Below, piece after piece: positions 18,901 through 32,015 of a stretch of DNA of 64,000 bases. The position numbers and the translations under genes are program-made. Source of the DNA: Candidatus Hydrogenosomobacter endosymbioticus (lineage in GTDB: Bacteria > Pseudomonadota > Alphaproteobacteria > Holosporales > GW7); contig NZ_AP025225.1 of the NCBI RefSeq assembly GCF_021654655.1, positions 756,001 through 820,000 of the forward strand. Reading direction: 5' to 3'. The notes under the pieces were generated by a model. It saw only the letters and a program-made list of their open reading frames with translations. It had not been told where the DNA came from and did no database searches. Numbering within the stretch: the stretch's first letter is position 1; each line of letters opens with the position of its first letter.

Positions 18901-20144
18901 ACAGAGAGGCTATTGCCCGGCTCGTCGCGGATAAAGAAACAGAACGAAAAATTCTTGACCAAGGTTTTGATAGAGCATTTAAGGGGCTTGTTGTTGGAAA
19001 AATTGCTCTTAAGGGCGGGAAAAAAGAGCAGATTGCGATTACCGAGGAATACTGGGAGTCTCTTACGAAGGCTCAGAAGAATAGTATAATTGTTGAAGAT
19101 GCCGCGCTTATGGAACAGATAAAGGCTCTCTTAGCGCAGCACGAAAGCGCTATGAAAGATCTTCAGATCAGGTTTGAGCAAAAGGTAGAGAAAATCCATA
19201 TGGGAGATGATCTTCCTGCTGGAGTTTTGAAGACGGTAAAAGTTTATATAGCGGTGAAGAGAAAAATTCAGGTGGGCGATAAGATGGCGGGTCGCCATGG
19301 AAACAAAGGGGTAGTTTCCATAATAGTTCCTGTGGAGGATATGCCGTATCTATCTGACGGCACTCCTGTCGATGTTGTGCTTAACCCTCTTAGCGTTCCG
19401 TCCAGAATGAACATAGGGCAAATTTTGGAAATGCATCTTGGTTGGGCGGCGCTTAATTTTGGTAAGAAAGCAGTAGGTCTTTTAAAGCAGGCGGCAATGG
19501 ATGGAATTTCTGAAGAGGAAGGTTCCTCTATTATCAGGGAGGGATTGAAAGATATATATTGTAAGCCAGAAATATGCGAAAAGATTGACTCTATGAGCGG
19601 AGTTGAGCTTATAGAGATGGCAGATGGCATATCTAAAGGTGTTCCGATGGCTTGTCCTGCGTTCGAGGGAGCCAAGTCTGCTGAAATAACAGATGCGCTT
19701 GTGAAGGCCGGATGCACATCGTCTGGACAGGAGATTTTACATGATGGGTTGACGGGAGAGCCTTTTGATAGGCCTGTTACGGTTGGAGTGTTATACGTTA
19801 TGAAGCTTCACCACCTTGTCGATGAAAAAATTCACGCGAGGTCGGTCGGCCCATACAGCTTGGTAACTCAGCAGCCGCTGGGCGGAAAGGCTCAATTTGG
19901 CGGACAAAGATTTGGCGAAATGGAAGTATGGGCGCTTGAGGCGTATGGTGCAGCATATACATTGCAGGAGATGCTAACAGTAAAATCAGACGATGTTGAA
20001 GGCAGAACAAAGGTGTATGAGGCGATAATAAAAGGGCAAGAAATGTGCGATTTTGGTATACCGGAGTCGTTTTACGTGTTGAATAAGGAAATACGAACTC
20101 TAGGGCTTAACATGGAATGTTGCAAAGAAAACGCGGCTAGCTAG
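15987..20144 (+). CDS. rpoB: DNA-directed RNA polymerase subunit beta
   Basis: The 1385-residue catalytic beta subunit. The N-terminal HKRIRYNFAKITEVMSMPSL supports the ATG at 15987. The rifampicin pocket reads LSQFMDQTNPLSEVSHKRRL, retaining Asp, His and Ser at the positions equivalent to E. coli 516, 526 and 531, so a rifampicin-sensitive type is predicted. The C-terminal region contains GDKMAGRHGNKGV and the terminal beta/beta-prime interface (GGKAQFGGQRFGEMEVWALE). rpoC follows after a short gap. Confidence 0.99.
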   Translation: MVYCVESFCRAANAHKRIRYNFAKITEVMSMPSLIDLQEKSYQDFLQKDVHPNQRENKGLQAALQAAFPINDFSGRAQLEFDGYKLCDPKYDIEESKYKGVTYASPMRARLRLVVWSGEKENRTIKHVREQEVYLGDVPLMTGRGTFIINGIERVVVSQMHRAPGVFFDYDNRGGAVAGRYMFVARVIPFQGSWLDFEFDMKDVLYVRIDRKRKFLASTLLMALSDTPSDKESAGMSKEELLSSFYDSFECSSSGGVWRIPFMPSMWKGVVLDGDMVNAETGEVVVKSGGRIDRKTINAIQASGVRHINIDNEKLVGKYLARRVVSQDTGEVFAECGAEITMEFLQALSKERIDTIQLLEIDHSNIGAHFRNTLMAEKNETREEALVDIYRILRPGETPTLEAANTLLYNSFFNPERYDLSDVGRIKINSCLNLDTDVSVHVLQKRDLIAAVKFLLRLKDGHGAVDDIDSLANRRVRPVGELLEGQYRAGIIRMKRGISERMVSVDLEQAMPNDLLNVRPLSAIIREFFGASQLSQFMDQTNPLSEVSHKRRLSSLGPGGLSRDRAGFEVRDVHPTHYGRTCPVETPESVNIGLISAMATYARVNKYGFLETPYRKVRNGKLTDEIIYLSAKEEEKYSIAQADVDVDEKGNLLGELVGCRRAAGDYALVPVKEVDFTDISPRQIVSVAAALIPFIECDDAARALMGSNMQRQAVPLLRPQSPLIGTGMEEIVARDSGAAVVAKRSGVVDQVSSERIVVRATDDLSKGKSVVDIYSLAKFQKSNAGTCVHQRPLVYVGQSVKEGDVIADGPATDRGDLALGRNVTIALMSLNGYCFEDSIVISSELVKEDAYTTLHIEELEVSAKDTRLGPEYVTRDIPGVSEESLRHLDESGIAYIGAEVRAGDVLVGRVSPKAEAPLTPEEKLLRAIFADKACEVKDTSLRVPPGVSGTVVDVRVFSRRDIEKDERSQSIDREAIARLVADKETERKILDQGFDRAFKGLVVGKIALKGGKKEQIAITEEYWESLTKAQKNSIIVEDAALMEQIKALLAQHESAMKDLQIRFEQKVEKIHMGDDLPAGVLKTVKVYIAVKRKIQVGDKMAGRHGNKGVVSIIVPVEDMPYLSDGTPVDVVLNPLSVPSRMNIGQILEMHLGWAALNFGKKAVGLLKQAAMDGISEEEGSSIIREGLKDIYCKPEICEKIDSMSGVELIEMADGISKGVPMACPAFEGAKSAEITDALVKAGCTSSGQEILHDGLTGEPFDRPVTVGVLYVMKLHHLVDEKIHARSVGPYSLVTQQPLGGKAQFGGQRFGEMEVWALEAYGAAYTLQEMLTVKSDDVEGRTKVYEAIIKGQEMCDFGIPESFYVLNKEIRTLGLNMECCKENAAS

Positions 20145-20190
20145 TGTTATGGATGGTTTATTATGAAAAATGTGTGTGATGGAGACGATT

Positions 20191-23100
20191 ATGGTGAGCG
20201 GTGAACAGCGCGATTCGCGATTTTTTGGTCAAGACTTTTCTTCGAAAAGCTTTGATAGCGTGAAGATATCCATAGCTAGTCCTGAGCAAATTCGCTCTTG
20301 GTCGTTTGGTGAAGTGAAAAAGCCAGAGACCATAAATTACCGCACTTTTAAGCCAGAGAGAGACGGGCTTTTTTGCTCCAGAATTTTTGGACCTGTAAAA
20401 GATTATGAGTGCTTATGCGGTAAGTATAAGAGAATGAAATATAAGGGAGTGATTTGCGAAAAATGCGGAGTAGAGGTTACTCTTGCGAAGGTTCGGCGCG
20501 ACAGGATGGGACATATAGAGCTTGCGTCGCCCGTTGCGCACATATGGTTTTCAAAATCTCCTCCGAGCAGGATGGGCATTATCTTGGATATGAGCGTCAA
20601 AAACATAGATCGATTGCTGTATTTCGATGGATATGTTGTGCTCGATCCAGGTTTGACAGGGCTAGAAGAGAATCAAATCTTGACGGAGGATGAGTATTAC
20701 AGAGCTCAGCAGGAATATGGCCAGGAGAGTTTTAGAGCCTCGACTGGAGCTGAGGCTGTGAAAGAAATGCTTGCCAACTTGGATTTGCCTTCACTTCGTG
20801 AATCTTTAAGGCAGGAGCTTAGCTCTAGCCTTCCGGAAATGAGAAAGAAAAAGGTGATGAAGAGGCTTAAGCTTATAGAAGCTTTTATATCGTCGGGCGC
20901 GAGGCCTGAGTGGATGGTGTTGGACGTTTTGCCTGTCATGCCTCCAGATCTTCGTCCTTTGGTTCCTCTCGACGGAGGCAGATTTGCTACGTCTGATCTT
21001 AACGACCTCTACAGAAGAATTATTAACAGAAATAATAGGCTTAGACGTTTGATAGAGTTACGCGCTCCAGATATGATCATAAAAAATGAAAAGCGTATGC
21101 TTCAGGAAATTGTTGACGCATTTTTCGATAATGGTCGACGAGGAAGGCCTATAGTGGGCAGCAATAAGCGTCCTCTGAAGTCGATGTCTGACATATTAAA
21201 AGGGAAGCATGGTCGCTTCAGAATGAACTTGCTTGGAAAGCGCGTCGACTATTCTGCTCGTTCTGTTATTACAGTTGGTCCAAACCTTAAACTTCATCAA
21301 TGCGGTCTTCCGAAGAAGATAGCGCTGGAGCTGTTTAAGCCTTTCATATATTCGAAGCTAGAATCACACGGATTTGCTCCGACCATAAAGGTTGCCCGCG
21401 CTATGGTGGAGCGTGAGCGTCCAGAGGTGTGGGATATACTTGAAGAAGTCGTGAAAGATAGGCTAGTGCTTTTGAACCGCGCCCCAACCCTTCATAGACT
21501 TGGAATCCAGGCTTTTGAGCCTATACTTGTGGAAGGAAAAGCGATACAGCTGCATCCGCTCGTGTGTCTTGCGTTTAACGCGGACTTCGATGGAGATCAA
21601 ATGGCAGTCCACGTCCCGTTGTCTCTCGAGGCGCAGGCAGAGGCGCGCGTCCTTATGCTTTCTTCCAACAATATACTGAGCCCGGCTAACGGGTCTCCGA
21701 TAACGCTTCCTACAAAGGACATTGTTCTTGGAATATACTACCTTTCTATAATGAGAGAAGGAGAAAAAGGCGAGGGGAGAGCTTTTTCTGGTCTAAGCGA
21801 AATGATAATGGCGCATCAAGAAAAAACTCTTTCGATGCACTCGAAGGTTGTCACAAGAATCGATACATATAACGACGATGGGACAGTGTCTGGATTGCAG
21901 AGGGTAGAGACCACGCTCGGCAGAATGATTGTATGGGACATAATTCCCAAAAGCAATAAGATTAAGTTCGAAAAAGTGAACAAGCTTTTGTCGTCAGAAG
22001 ATATTCTCGAGCTTCTTGGATGCGTGTATAGCAACTGTAAAAAAGGTGATACTGTGGAGTTTTTGGATCGCCTTGTACAGCTTGGTTTCAGATACGCGAC
22101 GCTGTCTGGTGTGTCGATTGGCCAGGACGACATGATCGTGCCGAAAGAAAAGTGGAATATAGTTGCAGAGACAAGGAAGATAGTAGACGAGTTTCAAAAC
22201 CAATATCTTGACGGTCTTATCACGCAGGGAGAAAGGTACAACAAGGTTACAGACGCTTGGACTAATTGCGCAGATAGGGTCGCAAAGGAAATGATGGATG
22301 AAATTTCTAGCGATATTCCAGGAAAGCCTTTGAATTCCGTGTTTATAATGGCAAATTCTGGCGCGAGGGGATCTCCCGCTCAGATGAAGCAGCTGTCTGC
22401 TATGCGCGGTCTTATAGCTAGGCATGATGGAAGTATTTTGGAACACCCTATCGTTTCTAACCTGAAGGAAGGGTTGCGTGCTTTTGAATATTTTAACGGT
22501 ACCCATGGCGCAAGAAAGGGTATGTCAGACACCGCGCTTAAGACTGCTGGAGCCGGTTATCTTACGCGAAGGCTGGTTGATGTCGCTCAGGACTGCGTCA
22601 TAACGGAGCTTGATTGTGGAACGGATAATGGAGTTACCATAAGGCCTATTGTTGATAGCGGAGAAGTTGTTGCTCCTATGGCAGACAGAGTATTAGGCCG
22701 TATTTGTGCCGAAGATGTGGTTTCGCCAGAAACTGGAGAGTTAATAATTGCTCGGTCTAGTATGATAGACATTGCTGCTGTGGAAAAGCTGTCTTTGGCT
22801 GGAATAGAATCTGTAAAGTGTAGGTCTGTTATTACGTGCGAATCTGCAGAGGGTATTTGCTCTATGTGTTATGGAAAAGATTTGGCGAGAAATAAGCTTG
22901 TGGTTGTGGGAGAGTCCGTTGGAGTTATCGCTGCTCAGTCCATCGGAGAGCCCGGTACACAGCTCACGCTTCGAACTTTCCACTCAGGTGGAGCGGCGCA
23001 AAGGGCGGCAGAATCCTCGTTCGTTGATGCTCTAGTTGATGGCGTTGTCAAGTTTAGAAACAGGCAAGTGATAAAAAATGGCTCAGGACAAACCGTTGTT

Positions 23101-24384
23101 ATGAATCGCCATATGGAAATTATTGTGTGCGATTCTTATGGACATGAGAGCGCTGTGTATAGGCTTGTGTGTGGAGCGCATGTGTTTGTTTCTGAGGGAG
23201 AGAGCGTGAAGGCTGGCCAGAGACTAGCAGAGTGGGACCCATATACCATACCTGTGATAGCAGAGTGTGACGGTTATGTGCACTACGTGGATCTTGTTGA
23301 TGGTGTGTCCATGAAAGAAATAATAGACGAGTCATCAGGAATAGCGAAGCGCACGGTTAGCGATTGGCAAAAGACTGGTAGAGGCAAGGGTATGCAGCCT
23401 AGGGTTGTGATACGCGGAAAAGATGGCGAACAGCTTAAGCTTTCTAATGGTGCAGATGCGCGGTATACGTTGGTACCAGAAACAGTTCTTATGGTAGACA
23501 ACGGTGCATGGGTCCATGCAGGAAGTGTGATAGCCAGGTTGTCGAAAGAAACATATAAGTCTCGAGATATCGTTGGAGGTTTGCCTAGAATAGCCGAACT
23601 GTTTGAGGCTAGATGGCCTAAAGATCCTGCTATTATGAGTGAATGTGATGGTTATGTGGAGTATGGTAAAGATTACAAATCTCGCAGGAGAGTTGTTATA
23701 GTCCCGTCTGTAGAGGGCGAGAAACCGTTTGAGTTTTTTGCTGCTAAAGGTCGAATGGCCCTTGTTCAGGACGGGGATGACGTTAAGCGCGGCGATATTC
23801 TTGTAGATGGTAACCCAGCATTGCAAGATATTTTACGTATACAAGGGGTTGAGTCTTTGTCTTTGCACCTTATTAAAGAAATACAGAATGTATATAGGCT
23901 TCAGGGCGTTAAGATAAACGACAAGCACATAGAGGTAATAATAAGGCAAATGTTAAGAAAGGTTGAGATAACCGATCCTGGAGATTCTGAACTTCTTGTG
24001 GGCGACCAGATTGCTCGCGACGAGCTTAAAGAAATCAACAAACGTGTTGAGTCTGGTGGTGGGCGACCGGCATCGTTTATGCCGGTGCTTCAGGGTATTA
24101 CAAAGGCGTCTTTGCATACTAGGTCGTTTATTTCTGCAGCGTCTTTCCAAGAGACCACCAGAGTTTTAATAGAAGCCGCTGTTCACGGGAAGCAAGATAA
24201 ACTTATAGGATTGAAAGAAAACGTTATAGCTGGAAAGCTTATCCCCGCTGGTACGGGGTTTGTCATGAGAGAGATGAAGAGGAAAGCTGTTTCCAGGGAC
24301 GTTGTTGTGCGCGCGGCATCTTCTTCTACGGAAAGCGGGGTTGAAAAAGATTGCGAAGATGCGTCGGTCCGCGAAGCGTATTAG
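20191..24384 (+). CDS. rpoC: DNA-directed RNA polymerase subunit beta-prime
   Basis: The beta-prime subunit, about 1397 residues from ATG 20191, which has GGAG six bases upstream; an in-frame ATG at 20170 is the alternative. It shows the N-terminal zinc-binding [20 protein letters not shown], the catalytic Mg-binding [14 protein letters not shown], and the second zinc site [13 protein letters not shown]. The bridge/trigger region contains [16 protein letters not shown]. The last ~45 residues are followed by a partial duplicate of the gene's own 3' end (24449-24504). Confidence 0.99.
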   Translation: MVSGEQRDSRFFGQDFSSKSFDSVKISIASPEQIRSWSFGEVKKPETINYRTFKPERDGLFCSRIFGPVKDYECLCGKYKRMKYKGVICEKCGVEVTLAKVRRDRMGHIELASPVAHIWFSKSPPSRMGIILDMSVKNIDRLLYFDGYVVLDPGLTGLEENQILTEDEYYRAQQEYGQESFRASTGAEAVKEMLANLDLPSLRESLRQELSSSLPEMRKKKVMKRLKLIEAFISSGARPEWMVLDVLPVMPPDLRPLVPLDGGRFATSDLNDLYRRIINRNNRLRRLIELRAPDMIIKNEKRMLQEIVDAFFDNGRRGRPIVGSNKRPLKSMSDILKGKHGRFRMNLLGKRVDYSARSVITVGPNLKLHQCGLPKKIALELFKPFIYSKLESHGFAPTIKVARAMVERERPEVWDILEEVVKDRLVLLNRAPTLHRLGIQAFEPILVEGKAIQLHPLVCLAFNADFDGDQMAVHVPLSLEAQAEARVLMLSSNNILSPANGSPITLPTKDIVLGIYYLSIMREGEKGEGRAFSGLSEMIMAHQEKTLSMHSKVVTRIDTYNDDGTVSGLQRVETTLGRMIVWDIIPKSNKIKFEKVNKLLSSEDILELLGCVYSNCKKGDTVEFLDRLVQLGFRYATLSGVSIGQDDMIVPKEKWNIVAETRKIVDEFQNQYLDGLITQGERYNKVTDAWTNCADRVAKEMMDEISSDIPGKPLNSVFIMANSGARGSPAQMKQLSAMRGLIARHDGSILEHPIVSNLKEGLRAFEYFNGTHGARKGMSDTALKTAGAGYLTRRLVDVAQDCVITELDCGTDNGVTIRPIVDSGEVVAPMADRVLGRICAEDVVSPETGELIIARSSMIDIAAVEKLSLAGIESVKCRSVITCESAEGICSMCYGKDLARNKLVVVGESVGVIAAQSIGEPGTQLTLRTFHSGGAAQRAAESSFVDALVDGVVKFRNRQVIKNGSGQTVVMNRHMEIIVCDSYGHESAVYRLVCGAHVFVSEGESVKAGQRLAEWDPYTIPVIAECDGYVHYVDLVDGVSMKEIIDESSGIAKRTVSDWQKTGRGKGMQPRVVIRGKDGEQLKLSNGADARYTLVPETVLMVDNGAWVHAGSVIARLSKETYKSRDIVGGLPRIAELFEARWPKDPAIMSECDGYVEYGKDYKSRRRVVIVPSVEGEKPFEFFAAKGRMALVQDGDDVKRGDILVDGNPALQDILRIQGVESLSLHLIKEIQNVYRLQGVKINDKHIEVIIRQMLRKVEITDPGDSELLVGDQIARDELKEINKRVESGGGRPASFMPVLQGITKASLHTRSFISAASFQETTRVLIEAAVHGKQDKLIGLKENVIAGKLIPAGTGFVMREMKRKAVSRDVVVRAASSSTESGVEKDCEDASVREAY
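24254..24309 (+). repeat. direct repeat copy A (inside rpoC 3' end)
   Basis: A 56-base segment coding [18 protein letters not shown] in rpoC. It recurs 195 bases downstream with one mismatch. Confidence 0.95.
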
Positions 24385-24875
24385 AATGGGCGGGCAGGTA
24401 GGTTTAGTTTTTTGCCGCTGTTTCGCTCTATTGGTACTGGCTGCTGGTCGGGGTTTGTCATGAGAGAGATGAAGAGGAAAGCTGTCTCCAGGGACGTTGT
24501 TGTGTAAAACACAGGTGATTTTGAAAAATCAGACCATAAAGACATAAGAAACCTTTTTCAATTCGGTTTTTTGGTTTTTACGATCTTATAATTGACCGGC
24601 GTGATATCTATTGGTTTTTTATATTGTTAAAGAGTTGTTGTGAGCGGTAACGGCGTTGCTTTTTTTACTTTTCCTATAGCCATTTTAGAGTTGCGCTTGT
24701 TGATGTGCACCTTAAAATATGGCTTTTCAATAGCTAGGATGGCTGCGATATGCGGGGCTGCGTTGGCGCTTTCGGCTCGGTTTCGGTCATTTTTTTTTTA
24801 TGACTTTATGGCATGATGAAGGTATATTAGATGAGAGCGTTAAATTTTGTTTAGCGAGTATTAGTAAGGAGGATC
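24385..24875. other. intergenic region rpoC-clpX
   Basis: 491 bases without a supportable gene. It contains repeat copy B and then T-rich sequence. A weak hairpin followed by seven T residues lies near 24645-24672 and could act as the rpoC terminator, but the stem relies on G-U pairs. The clpX Shine-Dalgarno sequence AAGGAGG closes the region. Confidence 0.5.
24449..24504 (+). repeat. direct repeat copy B (rpoC 3' fragment duplicate)
   Basis: A second copy of the rpoC segment at 24254-24309, differing by one T-to-C change over 56 bases and followed at once by TAA. A GCTGGT just before it also matches with a two-base gap. It lies 64 bases past the rpoC stop and is presumably a relic of duplication or of an exchanged gene end. 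Confidence 0.95.
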
Positions 24876-26177
24876 ATGGCGCGTCAAGGTGGTGAGGGCG
24901 GGACTATGCTGAGGTGTTCTTTTTGTGGTAAGAGCCAATATGAAGTCTATAAACTGATAGCTGGGCCAACGGTGTTCATCTGCGATGAATGCATAAATTT
25001 GTGTAATGATATCCTAAGGGAAGAAGCAAAAAACAAAGAGGTACAGATTGGAGATTCTTCAGCGTTATTCACTCCTAAGGAAATCCATAATGTGTTGAAT
25101 GACTATATAGTCGGACAATCTCATGCTAAGAAAGTTCTTTCTGTTGCTGTATATAACCACTATAAGCGCATAAGGCAGATGGAAGACGATGTCGACCTTA
25201 CAAAATCAAACATTCTCCTTATCGGCCCAACAGGATGCGGGAAAACTCTACTTGCACAGGTTCTTGCAAAAATACTAAATGTTCCATTTACAATAGCAGA
25301 TGCTACGAGTTTGACAGAAGCTGGCTATGTTGGAGAAGACGTAGAGAATATTCTTTTAAAATTGTTGCAAAGCGCCAATTATGACGTAAATTCTGCCCAA
25401 AGAGGAATCGTTTATATAGACGAAATAGACAAAATATCGAGAAAATCGGAAAACCCATCTATTACGCGAGATGTTTCTGGAGAGGGAGTGCAGCAAGCTC
25501 TTCTTAAACTTGTTGAAGGCTCTATTGCCTCTGTTCCTCCGCAAGGTGGCAGAAAGCACCCGCAACAGGAATGCGTCCAGATTAATACCAAAAATATTTT
25601 GTTCATATGCGGAGGAGCATTTTCTGGTATGGAGAAGATAATAGAAAATCGGCTGAAGGGACAGAGCATAGGATTTACTTCTAACATAAAAAGTTCTTCT
25701 GACAAAAACATTGGCGACATTCTTAGGCATGTGGAGCCAGAGGATTTGCTTCAATATGGGCTTATTCCAGAGTTTATAGGACGGTTTCCTATTGTCGTTC
25801 CTCTTACAGATCTTGACGAAAGCGCGCTTATAAAAATTCTTACGGAGCCAAAAAATTCTATCGTTAAACAATACAAAAAATTGTTTGAGATGGAGAATGT
25901 ACAGCTTACGGTTAAGGAGGAAGCTTTGGAGGCAGTTGCCAAAAAGGCTAAGGAGCTTAAGACTGGTGCGCGCGGACTTCGGTCTATATTTGAAAATGTT
26001 ATGCTTGATCCTATGTATGAAATTCCATCAAAAAAAGATATAAAAGAAGTTATAATAAAGAAAGAATCTATAGAATTTGGCATTAGCCCAATAATGGTGT
26101 ATAAAAAAGATAAAGACGAAGAGTTTGGAGTCGGCGACAAAAAGAAGGAAAAAAAAGAGAATGGAGGATCATTCTAG
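24876..26177 (+). CDS. clpX: ATP-dependent Clp protease ATP-binding subunit ClpX
   Basis: A hexameric AAA+ unfoldase that feeds ClpP. The N-terminal zinc domain has cysteines at 14, 17, 36 and 39 (CSFC, CDEC). Walker A is GPTGCGKT at 117-124, Walker B is YIDEIDKI, and sensor/pore regions include [11 protein letters not shown]. The 433-residue length is normal, with a charged C-terminal tail (KKKEKKEN). The ATG at 24876 has AAGGAGG three bases upstream; ATG 24906 is an alternative. clpP and lon, the usual neighbours, are absent here. Confidence 0.98.
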   Translation: MARQGGEGGTMLRCSFCGKSQYEVYKLIAGPTVFICDECINLCNDILREEAKNKEVQIGDSSALFTPKEIHNVLNDYIVGQSHAKKVLSVAVYNHYKRIRQMEDDVDLTKSNILLIGPTGCGKTLLAQVLAKILNVPFTIADATSLTEAGYVGEDVENILLKLLQSANYDVNSAQRGIVYIDEIDKISRKSENPSITRDVSGEGVQQALLKLVEGSIASVPPQGGRKHPQQECVQINTKNILFICGGAFSGMEKIIENRLKGQSIGFTSNIKSSSDKNIGDILRHVEPEDLLQYGLIPEFIGRFPIVVPLTDLDESALIKILTEPKNSIVKQYKKLFEMENVQLTVKEEALEAVAKKAKELKTGARGLRSIFENVMLDPMYEIPSKKDIKEVIIKKESIEFGISPIMVYKKDKDEEFGVGDKKKEKKENGGSF

Positions 26178-26261
26178 GTCTGCTTTTTTTCTGTCTATTG
26201 AATATGTGGTATTTGGAGTGTAGAATACACACACGCTCTGGTGTTATTTTGGTTTGTGAGA

Positions 26262-26387
26262 ATGAAAGTAAAGAATTCGATTAAAATGCTTAGACTTCGG
26301 GACAAAAATTGTCGTGTTGTTAGAAGATGTGGGCGGGTTTTTGTTATAAACAAAAAGAACCCGAGGTATAAGGCAAGGCAAGGTTAG
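26262..26387 (+). CDS. rpmJ: 50S ribosomal protein L36
   Basis: A 41-residue gene found by reading the sequence: it begins [17 protein letters not shown] and ends NPRYKARQG. This is the C-minus type of L36 seen in proteobacteria, with Asn in place of the later zinc-ligand Cys. It lies 84 bases after clpX and four bases before rpoZ. Confidence 0.93.
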   Translation: MKVKNSIKMLRLRDKNCRVVRRCGRVFVINKKNPRYKARQG

Positions 26388-26391
26388 CCTG

Positions 26392-26634
26392 ATGAAAAGA
26401 GGTGCATGTTTTGTGGACGGTGGCGTCGATCATTTTAGGCTTGCTATGGCGATAGCGTATAGGGCCAAGCAGCTCTCTTCTGGGGTTGAGGCGAACGTTC
26501 CTAAGAATAACGACAAAAATGTAGTTATAGCTCTGCGGGAGATCGCTTGCGGCGCTGTTAGTATAGGCTATATGGAAGAGACGATGATTTCTGGGTTTCA
26601 GAGATATTCGTATCTTATAGAGGGCGGAGAATAG
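26392..26634 (+). CDS. rpoZ: DNA-directed RNA polymerase subunit omega
   Basis: An 80-residue omega subunit, which helps fold and recruit beta-prime. The diagnostic region is FRLAMAIAYRAKQLSSG followed by NDKNVVIALREIA, matching the alphaproteobacterial RpoZ core (RARQLSSG...DNDKN.VVALREIA). The gene starts four bases after rpmJ, an unusual pairing because rpoZ is more often next to gmk or spoT. Confidence 0.9.
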   Translation: MKRGACFVDGGVDHFRLAMAIAYRAKQLSSGVEANVPKNNDKNVVIALREIACGAVSIGYMEETMISGFQRYSYLIEGGE

Positions 26635-27114
26635 AGGGCGGGGTGGCTGACTCAGCTTTTTCTGTGGGCTTGCATTGTTTTTTGATGCAGGATTTGAGCG
26701 TTTTTCCTTTTGTTCTGTTGTAAGATGGCGGGGCTCGTATGGTGTGGGATCGCTTTCTGTGCCTCGTGTTTTGTCATTTTGTCATATTAGTATATGAAGA
26801 ACTGTGATTTATGCGGCTGTTTAAAGCTGTAGGTTCTGGGCCGCGAATTTAACCTAAGCGTCAGCTTTGTTGCGAAGATTTAATATAGCGGATCTGGCAG
26901 TTTAGCATTCGTGAAGCTGGCATGACTAATTATAATTATAGTTTCATGTTTCATAGTAAGTTTCAAGTCTTTGAATGTGACAGTTATGAGCTCTATGTGC
27001 GCGCCGAAGACAGAAAAAACCTTGCTTTTTCAACGGGATACCTAATAGGATATTCACTTTTTTGAAATATTTTTCGTGCATAATGCCAAACGTGATTAAT
27101 CTTCGGAGAAATTT
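26635..27114. other. intergenic region downstream of rpoZ
   Basis: 480 bases with no convincing ORF, tRNA or recognised ncRNA. The last 60 bases are AT-rich and contain the GGAGA Shine-Dalgarno sequence of the next gene. Confidence 0.5.
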
Positions 27115-28005
27115 ATGAATTCGCTGTCAAAAATTTTGGTGTCGCTTGCTTGTGCTTGTATTGCGTGCTCTAATGCTGGGGCTGCTCGGGTCAGAACCGC
27201 TTCTGCTATTAAGTCGCCTGGTTTGCAACGTGAAAGTGAGCTGAATAAAGAGGTTGGTTTTGTTAATGGACAAAGGGAAAAAGTCGATACTAAGTCTAGC
27301 TCTATAAAATTTGCTGATGATTATAACTTGAGGTATATGTTGATTGTAGCGAGGGATGGGGCTAGATTTTACGAGTCTGTAAAGGGCGAGGTTCCTCCAT
27401 TTAAGTCATTTCCAGAGAATCCTTTTGCTTCCCAGCTAAAGGGCGACAGTTACGAGGACTCGCTCAGTGTCGGGTTTGAGTCGTCCAGAAAAGAACGCCA
27501 GGAAGTAATCGACCAAACGATGGAGCTTATGTATGACGTTGCATCTGGGATAGGGTTTTCCCTTGATCCATTTGATGTTCAGCTTGGTTTTGGTATATAT
27601 GCATTGCCGAACGTTAATAACCATAAATATGTTGGCATGATTTCTGCTAACCTTGGGTGGGACAATTTGGAAGACCGCTATAACGTGCCAACTGGAACGG
27701 AGGTTTCTTTTTCTTTCACTAAAAAAGGAAATTCTTTAATACAGGAGTCTGCAAAATATCAAACTCCAAACGGGGCTTCTCTTTCCGAGGGAGGGTGTGA
27801 ATTTTTGACTCAAGACATGAAAACATTTATGAGAAAATTAGTTGATGGGGCGGTGGACATAATATGCGGCAATGAAATATTAAGAAATGGTAGGAGCATT
27901 GAAGGCGCTGGAGTGGGAGATATTCAAATTAATGTTTACTATAGAACAAATAATAGATGCGAAGTTCAAGCGCAATTTTTCTTAGATGACAAAAACAACT
28001 ATTAA
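27115..28005 (+). CDS. secreted protein of unknown function
   Basis: A 296-residue protein whose first 24 residues (MNSLSKILVSLACACIACSN, ending near AGA) form a clear Sec signal peptide. The mature part is mixed alpha/beta in character and contains no motif I recognise; DKNVV-type enzyme signatures and coiled coil are absent. The C-terminal half has alternating hydrophobic stretches such as IQINVYYRTNNRCEVQAQFF, suggesting beta strands. A GGAGA Shine-Dalgarno sequence precedes the ATG. It stands alone between rpoZ and waaA with long flanking gaps, so a separately expressed periplasmic or secreted factor is likely. Confidence 0.75.
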   Translation: MNSLSKILVSLACACIACSNAGAARVRTASAIKSPGLQRESELNKEVGFVNGQREKVDTKSSSIKFADDYNLRYMLIVARDGARFYESVKGEVPPFKSFPENPFASQLKGDSYEDSLSVGFESSRKERQEVIDQTMELMYDVASGIGFSLDPFDVQLGFGIYALPNVNNHKYVGMISANLGWDNLEDRYNVPTGTEVSFSFTKKGNSLIQESAKYQTPNGASLSEGGCEFLTQDMKTFMRKLVDGAVDIICGNEILRNGRSIEGAGVGDIQINVYYRTNNRCEVQAQFFLDDKNNY

Positions 28006-28191
28006 TATATCAACAAATCTATAATTCTATTATGTGCGCTCGCATAATTGTGGGCGTATTTTTTTGCTATGCCATATTGTTTTCGCGCCCTAGTTTCATT
28101 TGGATGTTGCGTAGGCATGTCGGGGTTGTTCATAAAAATTGCGACACTCATGAAGAAGCGGTATCATTAGCTTCAACATGAAAATTTATTA

Positions 28192-29490
28192 GTGTGCATG
28201 GTTTTTGGGCGCATTGTTCTTTGTTTGTATATGATTCTGTCAACGGCTTTTGTTCCAGTGTGGTGGATTGTAATTATTGTGCGTGTGTTGCGAGGAAAGG
28301 AGTCTTTCCATAATTTTATAAAACGGATGGGATTTGGAAATCGCGGTATACCTCCTTCGAGCGTGTGGATACATGGAGCAAGCATAGGTGAAGTGCGTGC
28401 ATCTTTCGTCATAATAGACAAAATATCTAAAACTTCTGAAAAAACCCATATATTAGTGACATTTCAGACTTTTGGCGCAGAAGAAACATTAAAAAAACAC
28501 ATCCGGGAAAGTGGGTTAGAAAAAAGGGTTAGCATAAGAATGGTTCCTATAGATGTTCCATTGTGTGTTGGCGCGTTTCTTAGGGCTACTCGTCCTGTGG
28601 CCGCTATATTCATAGAATCTGAATTTTGGCCTGCTCTTTTGCTAGGGCTGAAGAGGTATAAAATTCCTGCGGTTCTTGTGAATGGAAATTTATCGAACAA
28701 AAGCTTTGAAGCGTGGAGAATGGCTGGAGACGCGCTTAGTATATTGTGTTCTGTATTTAAAGCATGCTTTGTGTCGTCTGAATCTGCGTTTGAAAAAATA
28801 TCAAGCATAGCGGGCGCAGAGGTATTTCGATCTCCATCTATAAAATGCGCTGCAAACAGACTTTCTGCTTCCGCTGAACTTGTGAGCGCTTTAAGAGAAA
28901 GCATAGCAGAAAGACAATTTCTGCTGGCAACATGTATACATGCGGAAGAAGAAGCGCTGGTTTTGGACAGTTTTAAGCGTCTGCGCGAGACAATGCCAAA
29001 GCTGATTCTTATCATAGCTCCTCGTCATATAGAAAGAGCGCATATCATTTGTGAAATGTGTTCAAAAATTGGTCTAAAATCTGTTTTGCGGTCAACGGTT
29101 GGATTTTCTATTGGCGAAAGTGATGTGTATGTTATCGACACATTTGGAGAGCTAGGCATATTTTATGAAGTGGCTAATTTCGCACTTCTTGGAGGGTCTT
29201 TTTCTTCTGCTGAAGGACATAATATACTTGAGCCTGCAATGATGAGATGTGCGGTTGTTCAAGGAAACAGGATAAAGAGCCAGGAAGAAATTTCTGATGA
29301 GTTTATTTCTGAAGGAGCCTGCGTTTGTTGCGGAAGCTATGAGATGCTCTCATTAGAATTATTACGCCTGCTGCAAAATCCGTATATAGCGTCATCAATG
29401 GCAGAAAAATCTTTTGTTATAGCTGAAAGGCTGCATAAAAATTCGCAAAAATTAGCAAATGAAATTATGGACATTTTGAATGTGAGTTAA
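28192..29490 (+). CDS. waaA: 3-deoxy-D-manno-octulosonic acid (Kdo) transferase
   Basis: WaaA adds Kdo from CMP-Kdo to lipid IVA at the inner membrane, so the organism probably makes LPS. The N-terminal membrane anchor is followed by the GT30 motifs WIHGASIGEVRAS, ILVTFQTFGAEE, DVPLCVGAFLRATRP and FIESEFWPALL. The C-terminal nucleotide-sugar part carries FGELGIFYEVANFALLGGSF and GHNILEPA. Either GTG 28192 or ATG 28198 could be the start. No other LPS genes are adjacent. Confidence 0.93.
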   Translation: MCMVFGRIVLCLYMILSTAFVPVWWIVIIVRVLRGKESFHNFIKRMGFGNRGIPPSSVWIHGASIGEVRASFVIIDKISKTSEKTHILVTFQTFGAEETLKKHIRESGLEKRVSIRMVPIDVPLCVGAFLRATRPVAAIFIESEFWPALLLGLKRYKIPAVLVNGNLSNKSFEAWRMAGDALSILCSVFKACFVSSESAFEKISSIAGAEVFRSPSIKCAANRLSASAELVSALRESIAERQFLLATCIHAEEEALVLDSFKRLRETMPKLILIIAPRHIERAHIICEMCSKIGLKSVLRSTVGFSIGESDVYVIDTFGELGIFYEVANFALLGGSFSSAEGHNILEPAMMRCAVVQGNRIKSQEEISDEFISEGACVCCGSYEMLSLELLRLLQNPYIASSMAEKSFVIAERLHKNSQKLANEIMDILNVS

Positions 29491-29600
29491 GACGTGCTCA
29501 GCTAGCTATTTAATAGCGATGAGTTTTTGATGAGACACTAGGTCTTTGTAATCTGCGGCCATATAATGTACTATTAATGAAGGTTTTGTTCTAAAACTGA

Positions 29601-32015
<2,415 letters not shown>

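Noticed and set aside
26635-27114. Possible small RNA (SRP, tmRNA or RNase P) in the rpoZ downstream gap
   Set aside because: No conserved core motif of these RNAs is present; the SRP RNA was found upstream of dnaX instead.
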